From: Paulinella micropora
Taxonomy: Eukaryota > Cercozoa > Imbricatea > Euglyphida
Direction of reading: 5' to 3'
DNA: 64,000 bases
Assembly: GCA_009731375.1 (NCBI GenBank)
Contig: BJOX01000005.1
Location: 1,627,734-1,691,733 of the forward strand
In this document: one piece after another, positions 27,208 through 36,391 of the stretch
Numbering within the stretch: the first letter of the stretch is position 1
Layout of the letters: each line of letters begins with the position of its first letter
Translations under genes and position numbers: made by a program
The notes under the pieces: generated by a model
Seen by the model: only the letters and a program-made list of their open reading frames with translations
Told to the model about the DNA's origin: nothing
Database searches by the model: none

Positions 27208-29807
27208 TTAAGATTGGGCTAGGAACCCGTAAGGGATACTATCATTTTGGTTGATAAACTCACGGCCAGACCATTTATTATCATTAACTTTCTTTTTTAT
27301 GTTTGTAGTATGAACTATGCTGAAATGGTTAATGTTTTGCTGTTTGCTATTTCGTGATAGATGAATTTTCTTCATTTGAAAATCTCTAACATTTTCAATG
27401 CTTTCACCTAAATCCATTTTTTCATATACTTCTGGATTTAACCCTTTTGAATTCAACCCCTTACCTCTAAGATGGTAGTATCTCTTTTTTACTCCTTCAT
27501 TTTCATAGCATTCAATTATATGAACTCCTTTGTCTTTATGTTTCAAGTCATTCTTAGTAAGGTATGGAAGAAAGGCTTCATTCGTTGTAAATTCTAACAT
27601 ATACAATTTAGGAGCGATCCATATTCCTCTTATTATCTTACAACAATCTCCTAAGTCATCTGTTATTCCGCCAAGAGATTTATCCCCAAGTCTTTTTATT
27701 AGTTTGGCGAACATAACATGTAAAACTAGATTATCGGTATCTGTGTAATAGAAATCAGCCTCTATGTCTTTATTTGGATTAGCCTCTTTTATGTAGTTAT
27801 ACATAATTCGTCTGCTATATGCTAGAATGAAAGCCCCGTAGTGAGAAGGTTTAGTTATGCTCTCTTCAAGTATTTCTTCCTTTCTAGGAATTCCAGATAC
27901 ATGCCATAGTTTGTTTCCGTCTTTATCTTTAAATTCAACCACATCTGATATATAATTTTTTGTCCAAAATTTCCAATACTCCTCATTTGATTTAATATAT
28001 TCTGCTTCTGTTGGTATGGGTCGTTGTATCATCTTTCTGTATAGTGAATTCATAAATAGTTTAGCTAATAAATATTGCGGTGTGCCTTTTTCGCTTGTCT
28101 CTTTAGCTTTAAACATTTCTAATATATATTCTTTGAATACAGGTTCTGCCTCCTCTGTATAGTATCCTTTATGAATTGTTAAGCCGTAGCCTTCCTTAAT
28201 CATATCTTCAATATCAACACTTGTGAGCCATTGGTCTTTCATATCCACTAAATTCCACTTTAATGAGCCCATTTTATTTCTCTGTCCTATTCTTGAATGT
28301 AATATGTCTTTTGGTGAGATATAATCAACATTGTAAATACCGATAGGAAGATTATTATAATCAAATGGTGCTATAGCCAGCTTAATTTCTCCAACCATAA
28401 ATAAATTAAGCATCGCTGTTGGGTATAAAGATACAACATCCGCATCAACTAAATAATCAGTTAATTCATCAAATGTTATTTTCCCCGCTAAGTAGTCCTT
28501 GTATTGTTTTGAAATAAATCTTTTTTTGCTTGGATATGTTCTTGCTCCTATAACCGCTTTTCTGAATGCCTTCTCTTGGTCAATAGTTGGAAGCCTTACA
28601 TCGTGCTTACCATCAATCATTTTCTTCCAGATATTGAAGGCGAGGCTTGAAGTTGAAATATACGAAGTTAAATTCACTGAGTGTTTTTCAAATATCTCTG
28701 TGTTTATTTTGTCATATAACTCTTTTAACCCCATAACATCACACTTCAAATATTCAAGACACTTATTTCTTAATTCTTCACTCATTGTTTCCCAAGTAGA
28801 TGCCTTGTCGTGGTCAAAATCTCCTTTAAGAGTTTTACATTTCATATTTTCTAAGTTTTCTTTTAATGTCCCCTGAGTATGCTTACACATATCCCACATT
28901 TTAATATTTTCAAATTGTAAAGAAATTATTGAGCCGTTATTAATCATGTGTGATTTTGGTTTAATACCTCTTCTTATTAATTCCTGTTTAATGAAGTAGT
29001 GGTCAAAGTTCGCCCCATTAAACCCATTCACATATAAAATTGGTGGTTCCTCATCTTTCTTCTTTTTCTTTCTTACTCCTGCTACTTTCTTAACTGGATT
29101 ATGTAGTTGTTTGTTAGCCCATTCTATTGCTATTTTTTTCCTCTCTCTAAGACTAAATCAAGAAATTTAGAAATACAATCTATACCAGCGAAATATTTAA
29201 ATCCTTCCGTCCCTTGAGTATATCCGACTATATAGCAGTCGTGAATATCAAATCCTTCAACAAGAGTGTTATTTCTAAAAGTTTCAAGGTCGTAATGAAG
29301 GATTTCATATTTGTTATTATATTTTTCTTTATGTGCCTTCGTTATTAAATGCCTCTTTCCATTCTTTAATATTTCTCTATTCGCATAATTAATAACTTTT
29401 GGATTACAAGTATGTTTAGTAAAATACTTAGTTAAGCATTTTTCACATTTCTTTTTATATCTTTTAGTTAATCCAAAATAGTGGTTATTTTCTAAGTAAA
29501 TCATAATATCCGCTTCTTCTCCTATTTCGTTTGTGCTTACTGTCTCTTTTGTTAAGGAATTTGTTATTTCATATGTCTTCCCTTCCTTAATCAAAGCATT
29601 AAGTATTTTTACTGCGGTAGAAAATGGAATTGGCGAGTCGTTAGAAAGATTGAATTGTTCTCTAATAACATTACATCTTTTTCTGTTAATAAGTGGCATA
29701 TTAAGAATGTCCTTACAAAGAAAGAATAAACAATTATTATTTTTGCTTGCTGGAGATATTAATATACTTTCTTCCAATATTGTTTTTTTACATTTTTTTT
29801 TCCTCAT
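27208..29807 (-). pseudogene. Protein-primed DNA polymerase B, copy A (broken)
   Basis: This is the viral replicase. The first part (29130-29807) holds a CxxC..C zinc-like cluster (CEKCLTKYFTKHTC) and ExoI (HYDLETF). A frame break in an A run near 29131 separates ExoII (NGANFDHYF), ExoIII (YLKCDVMGLKELYD), Pol A (DVVSLYPTA), Pol B and Pol C. Pol B reads NSLYRKM where copy B and the family have YGK, and Pol C reads YTDTDN where copy B has DTDS. Altered motifs plus the break indicate a decayed gene. Confidence 0.85.
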
Positions 29808-30297
29808 AGCAACCGCCTCCGTTTTCTTGAACTACTACTACCTTAGCATATTCAATAATACGGTCATAACCTAATCCTGATGCTTCAATATTGCTTATGT
29901 TAAACTCATTCAACATTTCAATAAAATCATCATAGTTTTTTATTTGAAAAGAATTAAATGTTTTCTTTTTATAATATCTATTTAATTCTCCGTGGTCAGT
30001 TATGTATGTAATAGTGATATGAACATCAGCATTTCCTGTCATACCATTTCTTTTAGCATCCAATAGTATAGGTAGTAGAACTTCTCGCTCTAATCCGTCA
30101 GTATCATAAAAGTTTATGTCTAATCCTTGCTTCTCATATGTAAGAGAGTTTAATCTAGTATTGTCTCGTCTAGATTTTAACTCTACTACTTTGAATTCCC
30201 TCTTGCTCTCTCTAGTTGTAGTTTTCCTCAAATTAGCCCTTACCTTCGCTAGTTCTACATTTTCCTTCGTCGGTCTGGGCGGTAGTGGTGGTGGCAT
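29788..30297 (-). CDS. Protein upstream of polymerase, copy A
   Basis: 169 residues from MPPPLPPRPTKEN, ending ENGGGCYEEKKM and overlapping the polymerase start by 20 bp in another frame. Homologous sequence precedes the copy B polymerase (63591 onward). The N-terminus is Pro then Lys/Arg-rich; the middle includes DVHITITYITDHGELNRYYK. The GGGC segment and the following NNNCLFFLCKD in the polymerase frame suggest that the two may be one long protein in intact viruses. Function is unknown. Confidence 0.5.
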   Translation of the reverse strand: MPPPLPPRPTKENVELAKVRANLRKTTTRESKREFKVVELKSRRDNTRLNSLTYEKQGLDINFYDTDGLEREVLLPILLDAKRNGMTGNADVHITITYITDHGELNRYYKKKTFNSFQIKNYDDFIEMLNEFNISNIEASGLGYDRIIEYAKVVVVQENGGGCYEEKKM

Positions 30298-30437
30298 ATA
30301 TTTTACTTTTATATTATTGGAAATATAAAATATTGAAAATAAATTAAATTGTTTTACCTTTTTATAAATATAAATTGTCTTACCTTTAAATAGAAATTCA
30401 TTTTATTTATTATAAAAAATAATTTTTTGTTTTTGTT

Positions 30438-30614
30438 TTATACTCCTCTCGCCTTCATTTCTTCATATTCCTTAAGTTGTCTATTTCGTTCTATGAGTTG
30501 CTCTTTTCTTCTTTGATTTATTTCGTCTTTTTTTCTATAATAATATGCTAGTGCTTTATCACTATTAGCTTTTCGCTTAGCCTCTGGTGTTAGATATAAC
30601 TTTTGTCTGCCCAT
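30438..30614 (-). CDS. Small basic helical protein, 58 residues
   Basis: MGRQKLYLTPEAKR is followed by a Lys/Arg/Glu-rich helical chain with AYYYRKKDEINQRRKEQ. It could bind nucleic acid. The start is preceded by TATATTACTTATAATATATACA, similar to the stretch upstream of the neighbouring gene. No copy B equivalent is visible in the window. Confidence 0.5.
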   Translation of the reverse strand: MGRQKLYLTPEAKRKANSDKALAYYYRKKDEINQRRKEQLIERNRQLKEYEEMKARGV

Positions 30615-30636
30615 TGTATATATTATAAGTAATATA
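30615..30636 (-). promoter_or_regulatory. Candidate viral promoter (TATTACTTATAATATATA)
   Basis: The sequence directly upstream of the ATG at 30614 matches that upstream of the ATG at 30942 (TATTACTTATATATAGT). An A+T-rich TATA-like box within a few bases of the start codon also precedes several copy B genes. Confidence 0.4.
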
Positions 30637-30663
30637 ATTTATTTCTTTAAATGGTTTTACTTT

Positions 30664-30942
30664 TTAAATTAAATTATTATTTAATACAATCATCATCCTG
30701 AATTTAAGTTGTCTTATTGCTTCTTCACATATTTCCCATTTGTGAATATTCAACATAGTTGGATCTGATTGTAGTGCCTTGTTTCTCTGTTCGTTCCAAA
30801 AATTAAAAGCCTTACTATATCGTTGAAGCACTTCTCTTTTTGTGTATTTCTTAATCCTTCTATCATCCGCTAATGCTTCTGGAAAATGTGAGTTGTATAG
30901 TTCTCTCATTTCCTTGTCCGCTCGTATCTGTAAAGAAGTCAT
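30664..30942 (-). CDS. Hypothetical viral protein, 92 residues
   Basis: MTSLQIRADKEMRELYNSHF opens a charged, mostly helical protein with conserved-looking aromatic residues (YSKAFNFWNEQRN). No family is recognised. It lies in the right-terminal gene block of copy A and shares the TATTACTTATA start context with the next gene. Confidence 0.5.
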   Translation of the reverse strand: MTSLQIRADKEMRELYNSHFPEALADDRRIKKYTKREVLQRYSKAFNFWNEQRNKALQSDPTMLNIHKWEICEEAIRQLKFRMMIVLNNNLI

Positions 30943-30980
30943 ACTATATATAAGTAATAATATTTTTTCTTTAAATAGTT

Positions 30981-31216
30981 TTACATTTTATTTTTATAAT
31001 ATCTTTCAATGTCATCCTTTCTACGAGTTATACGAATAACTTTATGTCCTCCTATCATAACCTCTTCTTTCTCAGCGAAAAAATCTCTATGGAAGTCTGA
31101 TTTTTCGTGTTGATATTTTCCATATATCCCTATTACCTTACCACATACACATGTGTATTTCTGCTTTCTTCTTTCCTTTACATATTCCGCATTCTTCTGT
31201 TTTCTGTCTATTTTTT
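30981..31216 (-). pseudogene. Zinc-finger-like ORF without start codon
   Basis: The minus strand is open from the hairpin at 31217 to a stop at 30981. It encodes a Lys-rich chain with KYTCVCGKVIGIYGKYQHEK and then SDFHRDFF, a possible C-C-H-H site. There is no in-frame ATG; the frame is closed upstream by a stop within the hairpin. It is probably a truncated gene whose start was replaced by the hairpin. Confidence 0.4.
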
Positions 31217-31242
31217 TTTGTTTTCAACTCGTTGAAAACAAA
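31217..31242. repeat. Family A hairpin near right end of copy A
   Basis: TTTGTTTTCAAC and GTTGAAAACAAA form a perfect 12-bp stem with loop TC. Confidence 0.8.
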
Positions 31243-31260
31243 GTATATATCAAGACGAAA

Positions 31261-31355
31261 TTTTTCTTTTTATGACATGTATTTTTCCTAAGTGCTATGT
31301 GGAGAGCGAATTTTGGGGTTTTCTTTGTTCGTATTGATTTTGTGCCAAATCAATA
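31261..31355. repeat. Right terminal inverted-repeat-like end of copy A
   Basis: The reverse complement contains CCTATTGAT followed further on by TAGGAAAAATACATGTCATA. The left end of copy B has CCTATTGAT and then ACGAGAAAAATATATGTGTC in the same order and spacing class. This fits the terminal inverted repeats of Polintons, which are shared among related copies. The exact terminus and target duplication could not be set. Confidence 0.5.
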
Positions 31356-31415
31356 GGAGAAGCCAAATGAAAGTTTTAAGGTTATTTTGAGGTACGAAAA
31401 ATGACCTTAAAAATT

Positions 31416-31806
31416 TCATATTATACTACTTGTGCCCCATATACTTATATTATATATGGGGTGTGGGTAGACATGGAAGTAATAAAGTTGTTGCAGGGTA
31501 TGGGTAGGTAGGAGCTCATTAGCATATGGTAGGATTTGAACCATAGGGTGGATTTTGGTAATAACGTTGTAGACTTGTTGGTGATATTTGACCTTACGGT
31601 GTAGTACTATGCCAAGAAGCTTCGCTTGTTGGCCTTGTTCTATCACCTGATTATTTATCGCGAGATGGATGTTGAAAGGATGCTCATGGAAAATTGTATA
31701 TTGAGTTTTAGTTGGGTAAGGAACAAGGTTATTGGTATGGAAGTAGTTGATAAGGCGATCTATAGTGTATTGCGCGTTTGTTTGCGGTGTCGCTAGTTTT
31801 CGCTGT
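31416..31806 (-). pseudogene. Non-LTR retrotransposon reverse transcriptase fragment
   Basis: The minus strand reads through segments typical of the region after the RT catalytic core in Jockey/CR1/RTE-type elements. There is an NNLVPYPTKTQ stretch, AKLLGIVL (usually KFLGI), and LPTHTLQQLYYFHVYPHPIY followed by IWG. It has no start and no endonuclease. It begins right at the end of copy A and ends at the microsatellite, so it is a relic of host repeat DNA. Confidence 0.65.
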
Positions 31807-31819
31807 GATCACAGCTGTC

Positions 31820-31905
31820 TATCTATCCTCTCCTCTCCTCTCATCTCCTCTCCTCTCCTCTCCCCTCTCTCTCTCTCTCTCTCCCTCCCTCTCTCCCCCT
31901 CTTCT

Positions 31906-31940
<35 letters not shown>

Positions 31941-32235
31941 GATCCTGGCTCAAGTCGCCAATTGCGCAAACCGCAACCAGAGTCACGCGTTGAGCACAAT
32001 TGTGCAGTTCAGCAGCTGTGCTAACCCCCAAAAAAAACAGCTGTGCAAAAACTCAAATCATAACATATTGCGATTGCGGTGTTGTTGTTGTTGTTGTGTT
32101 CGTGGGCGTAGGATGCAGGCTCAGTCGATAATCGCGCGACGCAACCAGAGTCAGGCATTGAGCACCATTGTGCAGGGGTGCACAATGCTGCTGTCAGTCA
32201 CGCCACAGCTTGCGGTCCCCACAGACATGCAGTAG
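31820..32235. repeat. (CT)n microsatellite and duplicated unique segment
   Basis: A TCTC/CCTCTC tract occupies 31825-31942. After it, GCAACCAGAGTCACGCGTTG and the bases up to TGTGCAG (about 31972-32007) recur with changes at about 32140-32175, a direct duplication about 168 bp apart. No gene is present. Confidence 0.7.
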
Positions 32236-32262
32236 ATGCATACATGCATATTCATACATACA

Positions 32263-32296
<34 letters not shown>

Positions 32297-32437
32297 CATA
32301 CATACATAATACATACATACATACATACATAAACACATTCATACATACATACATACCAGAGGGCAAACACCTTTCTGCCGAAGCTTTATCTATCTATCTA
32401 TCCATCTATCTATCTATCTATCTATCTAACTATCTAA

Positions 32438-32470
<33 letters not shown>

Positions 32471-32662
32471 CATCTATCCATCTATCTTTCTATATCTATC
32501 TATCTATCTATCTATCTACCTATCCATCCATCCATCTATCCATCTATCCATCCATCCATCCATCCATCTATCTATCCATCTATCTATCTATATATATATC
32601 TATCTATCTATCTATCTATCTATCCATCCATCCGTCCATCCATCCATCCATCCATCCATCTA

Positions 32663-32719
<57 letters not shown>

Positions 32720-32756
32720 CCTACCTACCTACCTATCTATCTATCTATCTATCTTC
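32236..32756. repeat. (CATA)n and (TATC)n microsatellites
   Basis: CATA/ATACATAC repeats occupy about 32243-32362. TATC/CATC repeats occupy about 32386-32756. The open frames across them are simply translations of tetranucleotide repeats. Confidence 0.95.
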
Positions 32757-32830
32757 AGAGGGCGGCCACCCTACCGACAGAGCTGGCACCCACAATCGCT
32801 ACCCTTCGCTTTTGCAGCCAACACGTAGAA

Positions 32831-32909
<79 letters not shown>

Positions 32910-33105
32910 CTATCTCTCTCTCTCTCTCTCTCTTCTCCCCCTCCCCCACCCAAACCGCTACCCTACCTACCTATCTATTTATTCTATTCTATTCTTTCCT
33001 TTCTTCACACTTATCATCGCTACTCTGCGCTTCTGTAGCTAACATCTAGATGGACATACACTCCCCCCCCCCCCCCCCCCCCCCTCTCCCCCCCCCCCCC
33101 CCCCC
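32757..33105. repeat. Composite satellite: (CT)n, (TATC)n, C run, with repeated flank
   Basis: (CT)n lies at about 32837-32935 with an internal (TATC)n. A flank ATCGCTACCCTTCGCTTTTG at about 32796 recurs as ATCGCTACTCTGCGCTTCTG at about 33015, each followed by an AGCxAACA segment. A C run at 33062-33105 leads into the gap. Confidence 0.8.
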
Positions 33106-33211
33106 NNNNNNNNNNNNNNNNNNNNNNNNNNNNNNNNNNNNNNNNNNNNNNNNNNNNNNNNNNNNNNNNNNNNNNNNNNNNNNNNNNNNNNNNNNNNNNN
33201 NNNNNNNNNNN
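33106..33211. other. Assembly gap, 106 N
   Basis: The unknown bases lie directly after a C homopolymer, the likely cause of the break. Confidence 0.99.
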
Positions 33212-33275
33212 CCCCTTCCACACCTACTTATCTATCTATTACACTCGTGTGATAAATAACCATTCCACAATACAT

Positions 33276-33306
<31 letters not shown>

Positions 33307-33444
33307 TACATACATACATACATACACACACATACACACATACACACACATACACACACACACACATACACACATACACACATACATAGTAGATGATACA
33401 GAAAATCTCGTCGTGAATTTTTGCAAATTCACAGCCTTCGTTTT
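33212..33444. repeat. (CATA)/(CACA) microsatellite
   Basis: CATA and CACA repeats fill about 33271-33390. The remainder shows nothing further. Confidence 0.9.
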
Positions 33445-33545
33445 CTGTGTTGTAGCCCTTCCTATTGATAGTAGATACAAAGAAACAAAAACAGCAAAAT
33501 AGTCTTCTACAGCGCACTACGAGAAAAATATATGTGTCATTAAAT
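33445..33545. repeat. Left terminal inverted-repeat-like end of copy B
   Basis: CCTATTGAT, then CAAAAACAGCAAAATAG, then GAGAAAAATATATGTGTCAT align with the reverse complement of 31261-31355. The boundary with the microsatellite is approximate. Confidence 0.5.
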
Positions 33546-33719
33546 CGACCTTTTTGACTTAATCTTCCAACTTCAACTCAACCACCTACTACACACAAAC
33601 AAGTATGGTAGATAAAATTCATTTGAAATGAAGAGGGCTTTCGCCCAATTTTTTTTAGATTGAAAGCACACTAGTTTATATCCTATGTGCTAAAGGAGTT
33701 AGTAGTGAAAAATACTATT

Positions 33720-34192
33720 TCAATTAATTCTTTGTTTTTTATATTTCTCATATGCTTGAATTATTTCTGATGAAGTTTTTCCTCCGTCAATCATTTTTCT
33801 TGCTCGAATTTCGTCGTCAACTCCCATCGGTTGGTTTTCCGCACTTAACTAATGTTCAAATAATAGTAATTGTTTTTTCTTATTTATTTCTTTTCTCTTT
33901 TCTTCTCTCTTTACCAAATATATTTTTTACTTTCTTTCTATTTCTCCTTTTCGCATCTCAAGTATTTCGTTAATAGCATTTCCTTTATATTCGCAATCTC
34001 TTTTTTGCTTTTCCAATTCAATCCTTTCTTTCTCATTCTCGTCAAGTTTGCTTTGTATTATTTCATTTCTTGTTTCGTTTTTCAATTTTTGTTTATTAAT
34101 TCAGATAGTTTTTTGTCTTTCATTTTTTCCAACCATTTATTATTTTCTCTTTCAAGATATTCGTTGTCGCTGGTATCTTCCTCACTGCTCAT
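33720..34192 (-). pseudogene. Charged coiled-coil gene, frameshifted
   Basis: The minus strand starts at 34192 (MSSEEDTSDNEYLERENNKW), breaks near 34085, continues as a Glu/Lys-rich coil (KLDENEKERIELEKQKRD), breaks again, and ends in ARKMIDGGKTSSEIIQAYEK at 33720. It lies nearest the left terminus of copy B. No family is recognised. Confidence 0.45.
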
Positions 34193-34480
34193 AATATATG
34201 TAATCCTGTCCAAAAAGTCAAGGTGTCGAGGTTGCAAACTTTTGCACCTTTGTTACCTCAGCCTGACCTTTCTCGTGTGCGGTGTAAAAAAAATTTTCAC
34301 TTTTCCTTTTTTATCGGTAATTCAAATTGTCAGCGGAAATCCAGTTATTCTATCAGTCAAAAATTGGAGCCAATGGTGAAGAAGAGTTTTTTACCTTGTG
34401 CTTTTTTGTCAGTCGGCGACTTTTTTCAGAAAGCAAAAGGTCGCCAAAAGACCAAACCCTTGATGTTTGTGTGTTTGCAG

Positions 34481-34948
34481 ATGGCGGACGAACCACAAGC
34501 AGAAGTAAAAGCGACAGAAGTCAAGGCGACAGAAGACAGACCGACAGATGAACTCGTTGAAGAATTTCAGACCTTTTCAATCGACACTTTCGAGGTAAAG
34601 GGAGGTAGAGATTTGGTGCCAGAATTTGCTGATGGTAAGCAACTTTATTTATTATTCAAAAAGAAAAAGCCACTCAACTTTCTTATAGAGTTTGACCGAC
34701 GGAGAGCGATTGGGTTTGCAGTGGAAGGTTATCATTGTAAGCAGGCGAAGTTTGTTAAGTCATCTTCAAGTTCAGGGAATGTCGGAAGGTTTCAGTCGAG
34801 GGGTATGTATGTCGTGGTTGTTAATCCACTTCAAGAATGCATTGAAAAATTATTCGTTTTCGCACTTCGTTCCAACCTTAACAAATATTTTGCTTCAATC
34901 GTTGGTCCTATCGATATTTACTTTACAATGGCCAACTTCGCCCCGTAA
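34481..34948 (+). CDS. Hypothetical viral protein, 155 residues
   Basis: I choose the start at MADEPQAEVKATEVKATEDR; the frame is open upstream to 34223, but that part is basic and unlike a viral N-terminus. Acidic N-terminal 35 residues precede a compact domain with QLYLLFKKKKPLNFLIEFDR and GMYVVVVNPLQECIEKLFVF. The gene is intact. Copy A lacks this region. No family is recognised; a DNA-binding accessory protein is possible but unsupported. Confidence 0.5.
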   Translation: MADEPQAEVKATEVKATEDRPTDELVEEFQTFSIDTFEVKGGRDLVPEFADGKQLYLLFKKKKPLNFLIEFDRRRAIGFAVEGYHCKQAKFVKSSSSSGNVGRFQSRGMYVVVVNPLQECIEKLFVFALRSNLNKYFASIVGPIDIYFTMANFAP

Positions 34949-35172
34949 TCCCACTTCGACAATACGAATTCTTCTGCTTTCCACTATATTCGATTAAACT
35001 AAGAGAGACACTAATGGTTATAAACCTTTCTCTGCATTGAAATGTAATAAGCAATTGTTTAAAAGCCCAGGAATGTGTATAACCATTTCATTTGAATTAT
35101 TCAGTTTTCATTAAAGGTCAAGTATTACTTTAGCCTTTCGTTCTCTCTTACTTGTTCTAATGTTTTCTGGTT
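34949..35172. other. A+T-rich intergenic region, nothing recognised
   Basis: The interval lies between converging 3' ends. I see no hairpin family member or gene here. Confidence 0.4.
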
Positions 35173-36112
35173 CTATTTCTTCTCTTTTAAGTAGTTCTTT
35201 AGTCTTTTTTTCTTTACAACTTCTTTAGTTTGCTCCTTCATATCTTTTTCTTCATCAATCGGTTTAATAAAATCAGTTTTCAATAAATCCCTTGGGCTTA
35301 CTAACTCGTCATTATTTAATATTAACTTAAATCCAGACCGACCCTTTACTTTATAAATAATTTTACTGAAAGTCTTTCCACCTTTGGAGAAAACATTTCT
35401 TTCGTTTTCTTTTCTCACACTATCACTAACATTGAATTCGTCTATTAAATGATCGCGGGTTATCACTTGTTTATTTTTGTCTCTTCCAAAAAATACATCT
35501 ATCGGTTTAGCCTTAATACCTCTATGAACTTTATGATTATAAGCATTGACTAAGTCCTGAATATAACTAACCCAATCAAAATTACGATTGGTTTCAAATA
35601 AAAGGTCTAACCATCTTCTTATACTCCTTATAACTCTATCAACAACCGCTAAGGCTCTATGGTCGCCGACTTCAACCACATCATGTTTAATTCCATTTTC
35701 ATTAAAATATTCACGAGTTGCCTTTATATTCTCCACCGCTGTCAGTAGTAATTGATTTCGGTTTATATTTAATTGTTTTCAAAGCATAATAGACTTCTTT
35801 TGCTGTTGTATTTTTTAATGGAATGATTATTAAATATCTTGAATGACAATCAATCCAAACAAGCATCCAAGCATAGCCCTTATTTCCTTTCTTATCTTTT
35901 ATCTTACTCATATCCGCTAAGTCAAGAAAGACTTGGTCTAATGGTTTATCAACCCATATAGTGTTCCATATTTTCTGGTTTTTTTTCTGGTGGTGAATTT
36001 CAAGTGCTTCTTCTTCTTTTGTTTTAACTACTTCTCCTGTAGGTGTGTCTTCTAATTGACTATTACGATTTTGGTTATTAATAATTGTATGTTTATGGTC
36101 TAAATCTGGCAT
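35173..36112 (-). pseudogene. Retroviral-type (rve) integrase, copy B, one frame break
   Basis: This enzyme would insert the viral genome into host DNA. It starts at MPDLDHKHTI (ATG 36112). The catalytic core shows the first Asp in VFLDLADMSK and the second in ITTDSGGEY. After a single frame break near 35720, the third acidic position is Asp (ALAVVDRVIRSIRR) where rve integrases have Glu. A C-terminal chromo/SH3-like basic part follows. Its presence defines the Maverick/adintovirus class. Copy A has lost this region. Confidence 0.75.
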
Positions 36113-36122
36113 ATTATATAGT
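36113..36122. promoter_or_regulatory. Ten-base divergent promoter gap
   Basis: ATTATATAGT alone separates the ATG of the minus-strand integrase from the ATG of the plus-strand DUF5754 gene. Both promoters must overlap the opposite coding sequence or share this A+T box. Confidence 0.4.
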
Positions 36123-36380
36123 ATGAGATTTTCAAAGTCAAATGTAAAAAACAAAAAATATAAAGTCATTAGTCCGAAAGGTAAGGTTATTAATTTTGGA
36201 GATATCAGATACGAACATTATAAAGACCGCATAGGTTTATATTCACATTTAGACCATTTGGATAAAGAAAGAAGAAAAAAATACAGAATGAGAGCAAAAG
36301 CAATACGAAATTCAAAAGGTGAATTAACTTATAATAATCCAGAATATAGTAATTATTATTCTTATCATTATCTCTGGTAA
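36123..36380 (+). CDS. DUF5754-like small viral protein
   Basis: This intact 85-residue basic protein contains YKVISPKGKVINFGDIRYEH, then GLYSHLDHLDKERRKKYRMR. That pattern fits a family widespread in large and small eukaryotic DNA viruses (DUF5754). Function is unknown, though a virion or DNA-associated role is often assumed. It is divergent from the integrase. Confidence 0.65.
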   Translation: MRFSKSNVKNKKYKVISPKGKVINFGDIRYEHYKDRIGLYSHLDHLDKERRKKYRMRAKAIRNSKGELTYNNPEYSNYYSYHYLW

Positions 36381-36391
36381 TGTCTAAAACT

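Larger units (their letters stand above)
9451..31355 (+). mobile_element. Integrated Maverick/adintovirus-like DNA virus, copy A (left part missing)
   Basis: This A+T-rich block has the diagnostic set of Polinton/adintovirus genes: packaging ATPase, adenain-type protease, penton-like and hexon-like capsid proteins, basic core protein and protein-primed DNA polymerase B. The left end begins inside the fibre gene, so the integrase, DUF5754 and most of the fibre found in copy B are absent. The right end is placed by inverted similarity to the left end of copy B (31261-31355 against about 33445-33545). Several genes are broken, so it is probably an old endogenous copy. Confidence 0.8.

Noticed and set aside
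29690-29807. OTU-type cysteine protease at the polymerase N-terminus (NNNCLFF)
   Set aside because: The resemblance to the OTU Asp-Gly-Asn-Cys motif is a single short match without the catalytic His region, so I did not annotate it.
32236-33042. 268-residue ORF of Tyr/Ile/Ser/Leu repeats
   Set aside because: Direct translation of CATA and TATC microsatellites.
31820-33390. CRISPR-like array
   Set aside because: Repeats are simple microsatellites without spacers of regular length; nothing else suggests a prokaryote.
33752-34379. Plus-strand Phe/Leu-rich ORFs that look like membrane proteins
   Set aside because: They are the complement of a Lys/Glu-rich coiled-coil gene on the minus strand.
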